From Pedobacter schmidteae (GTDB lineage Bacteria; Bacteroidota; Bacteroidia; Sphingobacteriales; Sphingobacteriaceae), in contig CAMDKO010000006.1 of assembly GCA_945901155.1 (NCBI GenBank), positions 1 to 59,255 on the forward strand: a stretch of 59,255 nucleotides of DNA. Reading direction: 5' to 3'. Below, one piece after another: positions 47,429-55,981 of the stretch; the first letter of the stretch is position 1, and each line of letters begins with the position of its first letter. The notes beneath the pieces are model-generated. The model was not told where the DNA came from and searched no databases. It saw nothing but the letters and a program-made list of their open reading frames with translations. The position numbers and the translations under genes were made by a program.

Positions 47429-47803
47429 TTATGCACTTTTATAGGATTGCATTTCTGCATCTCCCCAAAGATCTTCAATTCCATAGTACTCGCGCTTGTC
47501 GGTTTTGAAAATATGAACCACAACATCTACATAATCAAGAATAATCCAATCAGACTGCTGATATCCTTCTTTTCTCCATGGTTCAAGTTTGAGTGCTTTA
47601 AAAACTTCCTCTTCAACACTTTGTGCAATAGCTTTTAGTTGGGTAGATGATTCGGCATGACAAACTACAAAGTAATCGGCAACAGAGCTGTGTATATTTC
47701 TTAAATCAAGACGTACAATTTCATTTCCTTTTTTTTCCTGTATGCCATGAACCACAATTTCAGAGATTGACGTTGATTCTTGAGCATTTTTATTTTTTAC
47801 CAT
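47429..47803 (-). CDS. rsfS: Ribosomal silencing factor RsfS
   Basis: RsfS (DUF143/Iojap) binds L14 on the large subunit and blocks subunit joining when nutrients are scarce. At 124 aa with DLRNIHSSVADYFVVCHAESSTQLKAIAQSVEEE and EGYQQSDWIILDYVDVVVHIFKTDKREYYGIEDLWGDAE it is a clear member. It is first in the rsfS-ftsH-LUD gene set and is divergent from birA over a 43-bp gap, so the two promoters must overlap closely. Confidence 0.95.
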   Translation of the reverse strand: MVKNKNAQESTSISEIVVHGIQEKKGNEIVRLDLRNIHSSVADYFVVCHAESSTQLKAIAQSVEEEVFKALKLEPWRKEGYQQSDWIILDYVDVVVHIFKTDKREYYGIEDLWGDAEMQSYKSA

Positions 47804-47813
47804 TAAAAAATTT

Positions 47814-47821
47814 TATTTTTG
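47814..47821 (+). promoter_or_regulatory. -7 promoter element of birA (TATTTTTG)
   Basis: An exact TAnnTTTG in the 43-bp gap between divergent rsfS and birA, 25 bp before the TTG start of birA. It supports that start codon and a leader of about 20 nt. Confidence 0.4.
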
Positions 47822-47846
47822 ATAAATTATATAAAGCAAATCTTCA

Positions 47847-48614
47847 TTGCAAAATAATACTTTTTCAGGACTATTTGTTGGTCATAATCTAATTACATTA
47901 AAAGAGGTAGACTCAACAAATACCTTTCTTAAGGATGCTGTGTCAAAATCTACGCCATTATTGGATGGTACTGTAATAATGGCAGAAAAGCAATATGCTG
48001 GAAGAGGCCAGGCCGAAAATTTATGGCAAAGCGAAGCGGGTAAAAATCTGACTTTTAGTATCCTGTTGATGCCGTCTTTTCTTGCCGTGGATAGGCAATT
48101 TGACCTTAATAAGGCAATTAGCATTGCTCTAAATGATGTTTTGACAAACTATATTCCTGCAAGTGCTTTTATTAAATGGCCCAATGATCTGTATATCCAC
48201 ACTAAAAAAATTGGTGGAATGCTGATTGAAAATATTGTTCAAGGCAATAAAATTAAGTATGCCATAATTGGGGTAGGTTTGAATGTGAATCAAGAATATT
48301 TTCCTGCAATTCTTAAAAATGTTACCTCACTTAAACAAGAATTACATCAGGATTACGACTTATTGGGATTATTAGGTGAAATTTGCAGTGCTGTTGAAGC
48401 CAGGTATCTTCAGCTTAAAGGCGGATCCCTAAAAAAGATCAATGATGAATATCTTAATCTGTTGTATCTAAAGGATCAATGGGCTTCATTCAAGTTTGAT
48501 GGAAGGGTTCAAAATGGAAAAATCATTGGAATAACTGACATTGGCCAGCTCATACTTGAAACAGAACATGAGACAAGAATTTTTAACACTAAAGAAATTG
48601 AGTTTATAATTTAA
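47847..48614 (+). CDS. birA: Biotin--[acetyl-CoA-carboxylase] ligase BirA
   Basis: Attaches biotin to the biotin-carboxyl-carrier protein of acetyl-CoA carboxylase. EVDSTNTFLKD, GRGQAENLWQSEAGKNLTFSILL (the biotin-AMP loop) and FIKWPNDLYIHTKKIGGMLIEN are diagnostic. At 255 aa it is the short form, lacking the DNA-binding domain of E. coli BirA, so it is a ligase only. The start is TTG at 47847 (QNNTFSGLFVGHN after the initiator); no ATG is available before the conserved core. Confidence 0.93.
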   Translation: MQNNTFSGLFVGHNLITLKEVDSTNTFLKDAVSKSTPLLDGTVIMAEKQYAGRGQAENLWQSEAGKNLTFSILLMPSFLAVDRQFDLNKAISIALNDVLTNYIPASAFIKWPNDLYIHTKKIGGMLIENIVQGNKIKYAIIGVGLNVNQEYFPAILKNVTSLKQELHQDYDLLGLLGEICSAVEARYLQLKGGSLKKINDEYLNLLYLKDQWASFKFDGRVQNGKIIGITDIGQLILETEHETRIFNTKEIEFII

Positions 48615-48621
48615 TAAGGAC

Positions 48622-50652
48622 ATGAAGAAACTTTTGGGAATAGTATTACTGTTTTTTTGTTTTGCTGCACAGGCTCAGTTTCCTGATCCTAATGCCAAGA
48701 TATTCGACCCAGTCAACTGGTCTTATTCATCAGAAAAAATAAATGATAAAGAGTTTGATCTGTTAATAACAGCAAAAATTGAAAAGGGATGGCATCTTTA
48801 TTCTCAATTTATTGAAGAAGGAGGGCCAATTCCAACTTCCTTTAAATTCAACCCTTCTGCTGCATATAAGTTAATTGGGAAAGTTACTGAAAGCCCTAAA
48901 CCAATAACTGCTTTTGATAAGAATTTCAATATGGAAATAGCCTGGCATAAAAATCAGGCAGTATTTAAACAGCGTATTAGCTTAAACAAACCTATAACAG
49001 CTATTACGGGGGTGCTTGAATTTATGGTTTGTGACGATCAACGTTGCTTGCCTCCTGCCGAAGTTGAATTTGAGGTTCCTCTAACTGCAGGTTCTGATGT
49101 TGTAATAGCTTCAGAAAGTATCTCTCCCGACAGTGCTATCGTAGCTGGGCAAGTGGCTGATACTAGTTCTAGCATCGTTGCTTCAGCTATAGTTTCTAAT
49201 AAAACTGCTTCAAAGGCTGAGGGGTCCTTTTGGGCCATTTTCATTGCTGGATTTATTGGAGGCCTTGCCGCGTTTTTTATGCCCTGTATCTACCCAATGA
49301 TTCCGATGACGGTTTCATTTTTTACCAAGCAGTCGGGTTCAAGAGCAAAGGGAATCAGAAGTGCCGTTATTTATGGTGTGTCAATTATTATCATTTATGT
49401 TGCTCTAGGATTATTAATAACCCTGATTTTTGGCGCCTCGGCCTTAAATGAAGCTGCCAGCAGTGCCACTTTCAATCTTTTGTTCTTTGTGGCTCTGATC
49501 ATTTTCGGAATTTCCTTTCTGGGTGCATTTGAGATCACTCTTCCATCCGCTTTAGTTAATAAAATGGATGAAAAGTCGAATCAAAGCGGCTTCATGGGTT
49601 TATTTTTTATGGCTTTTACACTTGCTCTGGTCTCATTTTCATGTACAGGCCCAATTATTGGTACCCTGTTGGTTGATGCAGTTTCTAAGGGTTCATACTT
49701 AGGCCCAGCCATTGGGATGCTTGGATTTTCATTAGCATTGGCAATTCCTTTCACCCTTTTTGCAATATTTCCATCCTGGTTGAAAGAGATGCCAAAATCG
49801 GGCGGATGGCTAAACACTGTTAAGGTATCACTCGGCTTTCTGGAAATTGCACTTGCTTTTAAGTTCCTATCAAATGTTGACCTTGCTTACCATTGGGGCA
49901 TTTTCAATAGAGATATATTTTTGATCATCTGGATTGTGGTTTTTGGAATGTGGTCACTTTATTTGCTAGGTAAACTTCGCTTATCACATGATTCTGAGAT
50001 CAATTTTCTTTCATTACCAAGGTTATTCTTTGCTATGTTTATTTTGGGTTTCACCATTTATATGATACCGGGTTTATGGGGAGCGCCATTGAAAGGAATT
50101 AGTGCCTGGCTACCGCCACAGACGACCCAAGAATTTGATCTTTACTCAAATGCTGGATCTTCGGAAACTAAGGCTCAGACATCTGAAAAAAAGTATGCAG
50201 GCTTGTTCCATGCGCCGCATGGTTTGGATGCATTTTATGATTATGAGCAGGGTCTTGCTTATGCAAAAAGCGTAAACAAACCCATTTTGATTGATTTTAC
50301 AGGATGGAGCTGTACCAATTGTCGTAAAATGGAGGCTAGTGTATGGCCCGATAAGGAAGTATTGCGTCGCCTTCGCGAAGATTATGTTTTGATATCTTTA
50401 TATGTGGATGATAAAACAGAATTAAGTCAGGAAGAGAAATACAATTCAGCATTTAGTGGAAAAAAAGTAAGTTCGATTGGGCAAAAATGGAGTGATTTTC
50501 AGGCCTCAAAATTTGGTACGAATTCACAGCCTTATTATGTGATAGCTGATCATACCGGAACCGTGTTAGTTGCGCCACAGGCATTTAATTTGGATGTAAA
50601 TAATTACATTAAATTTTTAGAAAGCGGTAAGATCGCTTTTGAAAAGAAATAA
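48622..50652 (+). CDS. dsbD: Thiol:disulfide interchange protein DsbD-like
   Basis: Moves electrons from cytoplasmic thioredoxin across the inner membrane to periplasmic reductases. Signal peptide MKKLLGIVLLFFCFAAQAQ; N-terminal DsbD-alpha-like domain with Cys137 and Cys142 (CDDQRC); CcdA-type membrane domain (about residues 195-500, eight helices) with the redox Cys222 (MPCIYP) and Cys341 (SCTGP); C-terminal thioredoxin domain with WSCTNC (Cys564, Cys567). At 676 aa it is longer than E. coli DsbD. It begins 7 bp after birA; pfkA follows after 4 bp. Confidence 0.92.
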   Translation: MKKLLGIVLLFFCFAAQAQFPDPNAKIFDPVNWSYSSEKINDKEFDLLITAKIEKGWHLYSQFIEEGGPIPTSFKFNPSAAYKLIGKVTESPKPITAFDKNFNMEIAWHKNQAVFKQRISLNKPITAITGVLEFMVCDDQRCLPPAEVEFEVPLTAGSDVVIASESISPDSAIVAGQVADTSSSIVASAIVSNKTASKAEGSFWAIFIAGFIGGLAAFFMPCIYPMIPMTVSFFTKQSGSRAKGIRSAVIYGVSIIIIYVALGLLITLIFGASALNEAASSATFNLLFFVALIIFGISFLGAFEITLPSALVNKMDEKSNQSGFMGLFFMAFTLALVSFSCTGPIIGTLLVDAVSKGSYLGPAIGMLGFSLALAIPFTLFAIFPSWLKEMPKSGGWLNTVKVSLGFLEIALAFKFLSNVDLAYHWGIFNRDIFLIIWIVVFGMWSLYLLGKLRLSHDSEINFLSLPRLFFAMFILGFTIYMIPGLWGAPLKGISAWLPPQTTQEFDLYSNAGSSETKAQTSEKKYAGLFHAPHGLDAFYDYEQGLAYAKSVNKPILIDFTGWSCTNCRKMEASVWPDKEVLRRLREDYVLISLYVDDKTELSQEEKYNSAFSGKKVSSIGQKWSDFQASKFGTNSQPYYVIADHTGTVLVAPQAFNLDVNNYIKFLESGKIAFEKK

Positions 50653-50656
50653 TAAA

Positions 50657-51640
50657 ATGAACAAAGCAAATATTAAAAATATTGGTGTTTTTACATCTGG
50701 AGGCGATTCGCCTGGAATGAATGCAGCAATACGTGCGGTTGTAAGAACCGCATTGTATTATGATTTGGATGTTACAGGCATTTTGCGTGGTTATGACGGA
50801 ATGATCAGCGGTGAATTTAAGCAGATGGATAGAAAATCAGTGGCAAACATCATTCAACGTGGTGGAACCTTATTGAAAACTGCCAGAAGTGATGAATTCC
50901 GAACAAAAGAAGGCAGAGCCAAGGCTTATGAACAGTTAGTGAATAATGGAATTGATGCCATTGTGGCTATTGGTGGTGATGGTACATTTACAGGAGCCAA
51001 TATTTTTCATGAAGAGTTTAATATTCCTATTATCGGACTTCCCGGAACCATTGATAATGATTTAATGGGTACCGACTATACTATTGGCTATGATACCGCC
51101 ATAAATACCGTTATTGATGCTGTAGATAAGATACGTGATACCGCCGAGTCGCATGATAGATTGTTTATTGTTGAAGTTATGGGCCGGGACTCCGGTTTGA
51201 TTGCTTTAAGAAGTGGAATTGGTTCTGGTGCTGAGGCAATTTTGATCCCCGAAACCAAAACAGATATCAATGCTTTAATCCATCGATTGGAAATAAGCAG
51301 GAAGGATAAGTCGTCAAAGATCATTATTGTTGCTGAAGGAGATGATGTTGGTGGCGCCTTTGAAATCGCAAAAATTGTAAAAGATAAATTTCCGGGTATT
51401 GATACGAGGGTTTCTATTTTGGGACATATTCAAAGAGGCGGTGCGCCATCCTGTATGGACAGGGTGTTGGCCAGCAGGTTAGGCGTAGCGGCTGTTGAAG
51501 CTTTGATTGAAGGTAGAAGCTGTGAAATGATTGGTATAGTGAATCAGAAAATACATTTCACCCCCTTTAGCAGTGCCATTAAACATAATACGGATGTAAA
51601 TTCTGAGCTATTAAAGATCGTTGATATTTTATCGCTCTAA
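50657..51640 (+). CDS. pfkA: ATP-dependent 6-phosphofructokinase PfkA
   Basis: Catalyses the committed step of glycolysis, fructose 6-phosphate to fructose 1,6-bisphosphate. GVFTSGGDSPGMNAAIRAVVR, IGGDGTFTGA, PGTIDNDLMGTDYTIGYDTAINT (with the catalytic Asp in TIDND), EVMGRDSGLIAL and LGHIQRGGAPSCMDRVLASRLG are all present. At 327 aa it is the standard bacterial ATP-PFK. The ATG at 50657 is used; a TTG frame extension would overlap the dsbD gene by 14 bp. It is likely part of the birA-dsbD-pfkA transcript. Confidence 0.96.
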   Translation: MNKANIKNIGVFTSGGDSPGMNAAIRAVVRTALYYDLDVTGILRGYDGMISGEFKQMDRKSVANIIQRGGTLLKTARSDEFRTKEGRAKAYEQLVNNGIDAIVAIGGDGTFTGANIFHEEFNIPIIGLPGTIDNDLMGTDYTIGYDTAINTVIDAVDKIRDTAESHDRLFIVEVMGRDSGLIALRSGIGSGAEAILIPETKTDINALIHRLEISRKDKSSKIIIVAEGDDVGGAFEIAKIVKDKFPGIDTRVSILGHIQRGGAPSCMDRVLASRLGVAAVEALIEGRSCEMIGIVNQKIHFTPFSSAIKHNTDVNSELLKIVDILSL

Positions 51641-51732
51641 ATCAGGAAATCTGTAATTTCTGCATTTTTGAGTAACGGGTTTTATAGTTAAATATCAGGT
51701 TAAAACTTAATTAATCCTTTATTTAAATTTAT

Positions 51733-52941
51733 ATGAGGCGTATGAAAAAATTGAGTTTCCTGATTAGCATGTTATTTGTTTTAGGTATAGGATGCTCGGC
51801 ACCATCATCAAAAAAGACAAACGAGCCAGTAATTTCACTTAAAATCCAGAAAATTGCTGACGGGCTTCATTCTCCTGTTACAGCTGCATTTACTCCGGAT
51901 GGAACCATGCTCATTGCTGAACAAACCGGACAGATCAGGGTTTTAAAAGGTAAGGATCTTCTTGAAGTAGCATTTCTTGACTTAAAGCATAAGCTTGTTA
52001 AATTGAGCGGTGCTTATGATGAACGAGGTTTATTGGGTATAGCTCTTCATCCTGATTATAAACGCAATAAAAAATTCTATGTTTACTATAGTGCTCCTGC
52101 CACTGAAGTAGGAAGTGATCACCAGTCGGTCGTTTCCGAATTTATCACATCTTCTGATCCCCTGAGGGCAGATTCCGCATCCGAAAGAGTTTTACTGACC
52201 GTTCAGCAGCCAGAAAGCAATCATAATGGCGGGGATCTTAAATTTGGTCCGGATGGTTATTTATACATCGGATTGGGAGATGGTGGCGGTGCGGGTGATA
52301 AACATGGAACTTCGGGTAATGGTCAAAATATGAACACCTTGCTTGGAAAAATTCTAAGGATAGATGTAAATACAGAAAGTTCGTATAAAATTCCTCAGGA
52401 TAATCCTTTTGTTGGAAAGCGGGCAAAATCAGAAATTTGGGCCTATGGCTTGCGTAATCCCTGGCGATTTTCTTTTGACCGTAAAACCGGTCAGCTTTTT
52501 GCAGCTGATGTTGGCCAAAATAAATTTGAAGAGGTTAATATCATTGAAAAAGGTGGTAATTATGGATGGAAGATCATGGAAGCCACACATTGTTTTGATC
52601 CTGAAGCAAATTGTAAAACCGATAAACTAAAATTGCCCATTAATGAATATAAGCATGAATTGGGTATTAGTATTACCGGTGGATATGTTTATAACGGATC
52701 GGCAATAAAAGTACTATCAGGAAAATATATATTTGGAGACTGGACCGGACCACTGTTCTTTCTAGAGCATAAGGGTCAAACATGGACCCGTGGAAATATT
52801 GAATTAACAGGCAAACCATCCGGCGATTTAAAAATCCTGGGATTTGCCGAGGATAATTTTGCTGAGCTGTATGTCTTGACCAATCAGGAAGTGGGCCCAA
52901 AAGGAACAAAAGGAGCTGTTTATAAATTTGTGAATCTCTAA
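51733..52941 (+). CDS. PQQ-dependent sugar dehydrogenase family lipoprotein
   Basis: A 402-aa lipoprotein of the soluble glucose/sorbosone dehydrogenase (GSDH) family: a six-bladed beta-propeller that may bind PQQ. Lipobox LGIGC places the lipidated Cys at residue 21 (18 if the ATG at 51742 is used). [91 protein letters not shown] and [13 protein letters not shown] are family signatures with the catalytic His. The true substrate and cofactor are not known. Its stop overlaps the gmhA-like ATG (TAATG). Confidence 0.9.
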   Translation: MRRMKKLSFLISMLFVLGIGCSAPSSKKTNEPVISLKIQKIADGLHSPVTAAFTPDGTMLIAEQTGQIRVLKGKDLLEVAFLDLKHKLVKLSGAYDERGLLGIALHPDYKRNKKFYVYYSAPATEVGSDHQSVVSEFITSSDPLRADSASERVLLTVQQPESNHNGGDLKFGPDGYLYIGLGDGGGAGDKHGTSGNGQNMNTLLGKILRIDVNTESSYKIPQDNPFVGKRAKSEIWAYGLRNPWRFSFDRKTGQLFAADVGQNKFEEVNIIEKGGNYGWKIMEATHCFDPEANCKTDKLKLPINEYKHELGISITGGYVYNGSAIKVLSGKYIFGDWTGPLFFLEHKGQTWTRGNIELTGKPSGDLKILGFAEDNFAELYVLTNQEVGPKGTKGAVYKFVNL

Positions 52942-53516
52942 TGGATAGAATTAAACAACATTTTACCGAAGCCAGAGAAGTACTGGATACATTTATTGCT
53001 GACCCTAATAATTTCAGTACTATTGAATCAGCTGGAAAGATCTTAGTTGATGCTATTCAAACGGGTGGCAAGGTTATTTCTTGTGGTAATGGTGGTTCTA
53101 TGAGTGATGCAATGCATTTTGCAGAAGAACTATCGGGCAGGTATAGAAACGACCGACCCGCTTATCCAGCTATCGCAATTGCTGATCCTTCCCATTTGAG
53201 TTGTGTGGCAAATGATTATGGCTATGCCTTTGTTTTTTCAAGAATGGTTGAAGCTATCGGACAAAAGGGCGATGTGCTTTTTGCGATCAGCACCAGTGGT
53301 AATTCTGAAAATGTTTTGAAAGCTATTGAGGCCGCAAAAATTAAGGAAATGAAAGTGATTGGCCTGACCGGTAAAAATGGCGGTAGTATGGCCGGTCTTT
53401 GTGATGTGGAAATTCGTGCACCCCATTCAGAATATGCCGACAGGGCACAGGAAATTCATATTAAGGTGATCCACTCGCTGATTGATTATGTGGAATTAAA
53501 TCTTTCTGCGATTTAA
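52941..53516 (+). CDS. gmhA: Sedoheptulose-7-phosphate isomerase GmhA
   Basis: A SIS-domain isomerase making D-glycero-D-manno-heptose 7-phosphate, first step of the heptose precursor for LPS or other glycans. [58 protein letters not shown] and the C-terminal [19 protein letters not shown] match GmhA including the metal-ligand His and Glu. At 191 aa it is standard. Genes for the later heptose steps are not adjacent. It is translationally coupled to the sugar dehydrogenase-like gene, a pairing without obvious metabolic logic. Confidence 0.92.
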   Translation: MDRIKQHFTEAREVLDTFIADPNNFSTIESAGKILVDAIQTGGKVISCGNGGSMSDAMHFAEELSGRYRNDRPAYPAIAIADPSHLSCVANDYGYAFVFSRMVEAIGQKGDVLFAISTSGNSENVLKAIEAAKIKEMKVIGLTGKNGGSMAGLCDVEIRAPHSEYADRAQEIHIKVIHSLIDYVELNLSAI

Positions 53517-53535
53517 GATCAGAAATGTTTAATAC

Positions 53536-53865
53536 TTAAATTCGATCTTCCACAATAACCGCTGTACCCGATGCACTAACCATCAGCATGCTTCCATTGC
53601 TTCCAAGGGTTTCATAATCAAGGTCAACGCCAATAACTGCATTTGCTCCTAATCGAGTTGCCTGCTCTTGCATCTCACGCAATGCGATATCTTTTGCTTC
53701 ACGTAATCCCTCTTCATAAGATCCAGACCTTCCGCCTACGATATCTCTGATCCCTGCAAAGAAATCTTTGACAATGTTTGCACCAATAATGGCTTCACCG
53801 GTTACAATTCCGATGTATTTAACTATTTTTTTTCCTTCAAGTTCGTTTGTCGTTACTGCTATCAT
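53536..53865 (-). CDS. YbjQ family (DUF74) protein
   Basis: A 109-aa protein of the YbjQ/UPF0145 heavy-metal-binding-like family; pentameric in structures, function unknown. Characteristic stretches are [70 protein letters not shown]. Length is normal. It converges with gmhA with a 19-bp gap, and the large gene-free region 53866-54477 lies upstream of it. Confidence 0.94.
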   Translation of the reverse strand: MIAVTTNELEGKKIVKYIGIVTGEAIIGANIVKDFFAGIRDIVGGRSGSYEEGLREAKDIALREMQEQATRLGANAVIGVDLDYETLGSNGSMLMVSASGTAVIVEDRI

Positions 53866-54037
53866 GATTGGTTTTTTCTTTTTAGATTATTATGGCAACA
53901 AAAAGTTACATGTAAAAGTTTGAAAGGGATTTGTTATTAAATCCGAAGATGTTGGATTAGTGTTTAAGAGAATGGCCGGTAGAATTTATTTGAATTAAAT
54001 AAGTTCTTTCGCATGATAAGAATATACAGGATGTTAT

Positions 54038-54397
54038 TTTGAAAAGCAAGGTTTATTCTCGTTGGCTCTTCAGCCGGGCTCTTCGCTGTAGCTTTTGCCA
54101 TGGGAATTTGGATCATAACATAAATTTGATTTAGGCAAAAGGCTGCCGCTTCGATCCCGTTTAGATTGCCGGGCTGCTGCTATTATCAATGTTTCCCGGA
54201 TTAATGGACATGCAGACCGTCTAATTTAAGCTATGCCGCTACTGCTTACAAAGCACTTCTGTCCTGAATAAAATAAACGGGGGCGCAGCATTAGCTTTTG
54301 GCAGAATGAATATGATCTTATTCAAAAATTTATTGCCAAAACTATTGCGAAGCACGCGACTGAAACAGCCGAAGAGCAACAGGCTCTGCTTTTCAAA
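54038..54397. repeat. Large imperfect inverted-repeat noncoding element
   Basis: This fills most of the 612-bp gene-free stretch 53866-54477. Its ends are perfect 11-bp inverted repeats, TTTGAAAAGCA (54038-54048) and TGCTTTTCAAA (54387-54397). Inside them the two halves remain complementary over about 125 nt: GCTCTTC (54065-54071) pairs with GAAGAGC (54371-54377); 54081-54100 with 54334-54352; and 54134-54162 with 54275-54303. Each half also contains its own CTTTTGCC...GGCAAAAG-type hairpin, giving four related motifs. GC is higher than in neighbouring gaps and no open frame beyond ~30 codons was noted. It resembles a dispersed repeat or MITE-like unit; no target-site duplication was confirmed. 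Confidence 0.6.
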
Positions 54398-54477
54398 TCA
54401 TTAAAATCCAATAAATCAAAACAACAAAAAAAGACCAGAGTAATTTTATCAACAAGCGTTATTTTACAAACCTCTCG

Positions 54478-55011
54478 CTATAATAACTTATCCCCCACCT
54501 CTTTCCAATTATCGACTCGTTCGTATCCAGTCAATAACATATTATGTGGCGATGTAAAAAGTAGTTTTCTTCCATCAAAATCTACAAAATTTTTGATGCG
54601 GTCATCGATAATAATGTCAACATTTACGATTTTATGGCCGCAAAAGATAATATTTTGCCATCCGATAAATGGAAAATGTTCTTCGAGCCATTCATACTTA
54701 TCCTGCAGTGAATTAGGGAATTCCATTGCAGCAGAAACAATAAAAATATCATACTTTTCCTGAAGCTTTTTTAGTATTTCCACACTGTCGGGAAGTACTG
54801 GCAGATCTCTGAAAAAGCCCTTTTCATTAATGTAATCCCATAATTTCAATTTTATATTTTCTGGGACATGGTGATACATCTCGTTTCCGGGAAGTATTTC
54901 AAGATCAAGGGGAATACCGTAATCACGGTTGTAAAGACTTATAAATTTAGATATCGGATCGGCAATAACTTCGTCCATATCTACTGCAATTCGGGGTTTT
55001 CTTTCAGACAT
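54478..55011 (-). CDS. 5'(3')-deoxyribonucleotidase (NT5C-like HAD phosphatase)
   Basis: A 177-aa HAD-superfamily phosphatase of the 5' nucleotidase, deoxy (NT5C) family, expected to dephosphorylate dUMP/dTMP-type nucleotides. Motif I is AVDMDEVIAD (two catalytic Asp), motif II FIVSAAM and motif IV VDIIIDDRIKNF; LFTSPHNMLLTGYERVDNW is the family C-terminus. Length fits. A TATTTTTG -7 element ends 4 nt before the ATG, predicting a leaderless mRNA. Divergent from rpsP. Confidence 0.93.
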   Translation of the reverse strand: MSERKPRIAVDMDEVIADPISKFISLYNRDYGIPLDLEILPGNEMYHHVPENIKLKLWDYINEKGFFRDLPVLPDSVEILKKLQEKYDIFIVSAAMEFPNSLQDKYEWLEEHFPFIGWQNIIFCGHKIVNVDIIIDDRIKNFVDFDGRKLLFTSPHNMLLTGYERVDNWKEVGDKLL

Positions 55012-55015
55012 GTCT

Positions 55016-55023
55016 CAAAAATA
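55016..55023 (-). promoter_or_regulatory. -7 promoter element of the deoxynucleotidase gene (TATTTTTG)
   Basis: An exact TAnnTTTG on the minus strand whose G is four bases (AGAC) from the ATG at 55011. This is the same spacing as at lpxD, tsaE and trmD, so a leaderless transcript is expected. Confidence 0.5.
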
Positions 55024-55057
55024 GGGGTTTTACATTTTTTAAATGTTATTTTTTTAA

Positions 55058-55065
55058 TATCTTTG
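55058..55065 (+). promoter_or_regulatory. -7 promoter element of rpsP (TATCTTTG)
   Basis: An exact TAnnTTTG, 52 bp before the rpsP ATG, followed by CATCC. It is the likely main promoter of the rpsP-rimM cluster, giving a leader of about 45 nt. A -33 TTTG is not obvious in the T-rich upstream sequence. Confidence 0.5.
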
Positions 55066-55117
55066 CATCCCCGCAGAATAGACTCCGGGAATATGTTGAA
55101 TACATAAAACTAAAAAA

Positions 55118-55870
55118 ATGGCAACTAAAATCAGATTGCAAAGATTCGGTAAAAAGGGAAAACCTTTTTATCATGTAGTGGTAGCAGACGCTCGTGCTCC
55201 AAGAGATGGTAAATTCATCGAAAGATTAGGTTCTTACAATCCAAACACAAATCCGGCTACCATTGAAATTAATTTCGAAAAAGCATTGGATTGGGTTAAC
55301 AAAGGCGCTCAACCTACAGATACTTGTCGTGCTATACTTTCATATAAAGGTATTTTATACAAGAAACATCTTGAAGGTGGTGTTAAAAAAGGTGCTTTAA
55401 CTGAAGAACAAGCAGAAGCAAAATTTGCTCTGTGGTTAGAAGGAAAAGCAGTTAAGATTGAAGGAAAGAAAGAAATTCTTTCTAAATCTAAACAAGAAAT
55501 TAAAAAAGCTACTTTATTAGCTGAATCGAAGAAGAAGGAAGAAATGGCGGCAGCAATTATTGTCAAAAATACTCCTTCTGAAGAAGTTGAAGAAACTGTA
55601 GTTGAAGAAACTTCGGAAATTGAAGTTTCGGCAGAGGTTGAAGAAATTGTAGCCGAAGAGGCTCCAGAAACTGAAGAAGAAGCACCAGTAGCAGAAGTTG
55701 AAGAAACTGTAGCTGAAGAAGCTCCTGTAGAAGAAGCAACTGAGGAAGTTGAAGTTTCGGCAGAAGTTGAAGAAGAAGCACCAGTAGCAGAAGTTGAAGA
55801 AACTGTAGCAGAAGAAGCTCCTGTAGAAGAAGCAACTGAGGAAGCTCCATCTGACGAAAAGGCAGAATAA
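55118..55870 (+). CDS. rpsP: 30S ribosomal protein S16 with long acidic C-terminal extension
   Basis: S16 binds 16S rRNA and aids assembly of the small subunit. The core (about residues 1-80, [31 protein letters not shown]...[11 protein letters not shown]) is standard. It continues through a basic linker (about 85-150) into a strongly acidic, low-complexity tail (about 150-250) rich in Glu, Ala and Val with repeats such as [25 protein letters not shown]. coli S16 is about 80 aa, so this protein is threefold longer; extended S16 occurs in Bacteroidota, but the tail is unusually regular. The reading frame has no break across the repeats. First gene of the rpsP-rimM-anmK-trmD-rplS cluster. Confidence 0.96.
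   Translation: MATKIRLQRFGKKGKPFYHVVVADARAPRDGKFIERLGSYNPNTNPATIEINFEKALDWVNKGAQPTDTCRAILSYKGILYKKHLEGGVKKGALTEEQAEAKFALWLEGKAVKIEGKKEILSKSKQEIKKATLLAESKKKEEMAAAIIVKNTPSEEVEETVVEETSEIEVSAEVEEIVAEEAPETEEEAPVAEVEETVAEEAPVEEATEEVEVSAEVEEEAPVAEVEETVAEEAPVEEATEEAPSDEKAE
55676..55844 (+). repeat. 96-bp tandem repeat within rpsP
   Basis: Bases 55676-55748 recur at 55772-55844 with a single substitution seen by eye (72 of 73), a period of 96 bp or 32 codons. A more diverged related unit begins near 55620. The repeats encode the acidic S16 tail. Near-identity at the DNA level points to recent duplication, by slippage or recombination, so copy number may vary between strains. Confidence 0.85.
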
Positions 55871-55895
55871 TTTCTGTTAAATTATTAAAATAAAT

Positions 55896-55967
55896 AACGT
55901 CATTGCAGATGTTTACCAACGTGTTTTCTTTGTTGAAAACTCAAAATGGTGCATCGGCAATGACGTT
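55896..55967 (+). ncRNA. Structured RNA element between rpsP and rimM
   Basis: This 72-nt stretch fills most of the 111-bp gap. AACGTCATTGC (55896-55906) pairs perfectly with GCAATGACGTT (55957-55967). Inside, GATG pairs with CATC, ACCA with TGGT, and GTTTTC with GAAAAC around a TTTGTT loop, so almost the whole segment folds as one multi-stem hairpin. No strong T-run follows, which argues against a simple terminator. It may be an RNA-processing or regulatory site in the ribosomal operon. It is called from structure only; the class is unknown to me. Confidence 0.5.
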
Positions 55968-55981
55968 TCTATTTTGAAGCT

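Noticed and set aside
54312-54404. A 30-codon open frame inside the inverted-repeat element
   Set aside because: It has no recognisable sequence features and its codons follow the palindromic structure of the element.
55563-55919. A 118-codon antisense frame rich in Leu and Gln opposite the S16 tail
   Set aside because: It is the reverse complement of GAA/GCA/GTA repeats and consists only of Leu/Gln/Phe repeats; not a credible gene.
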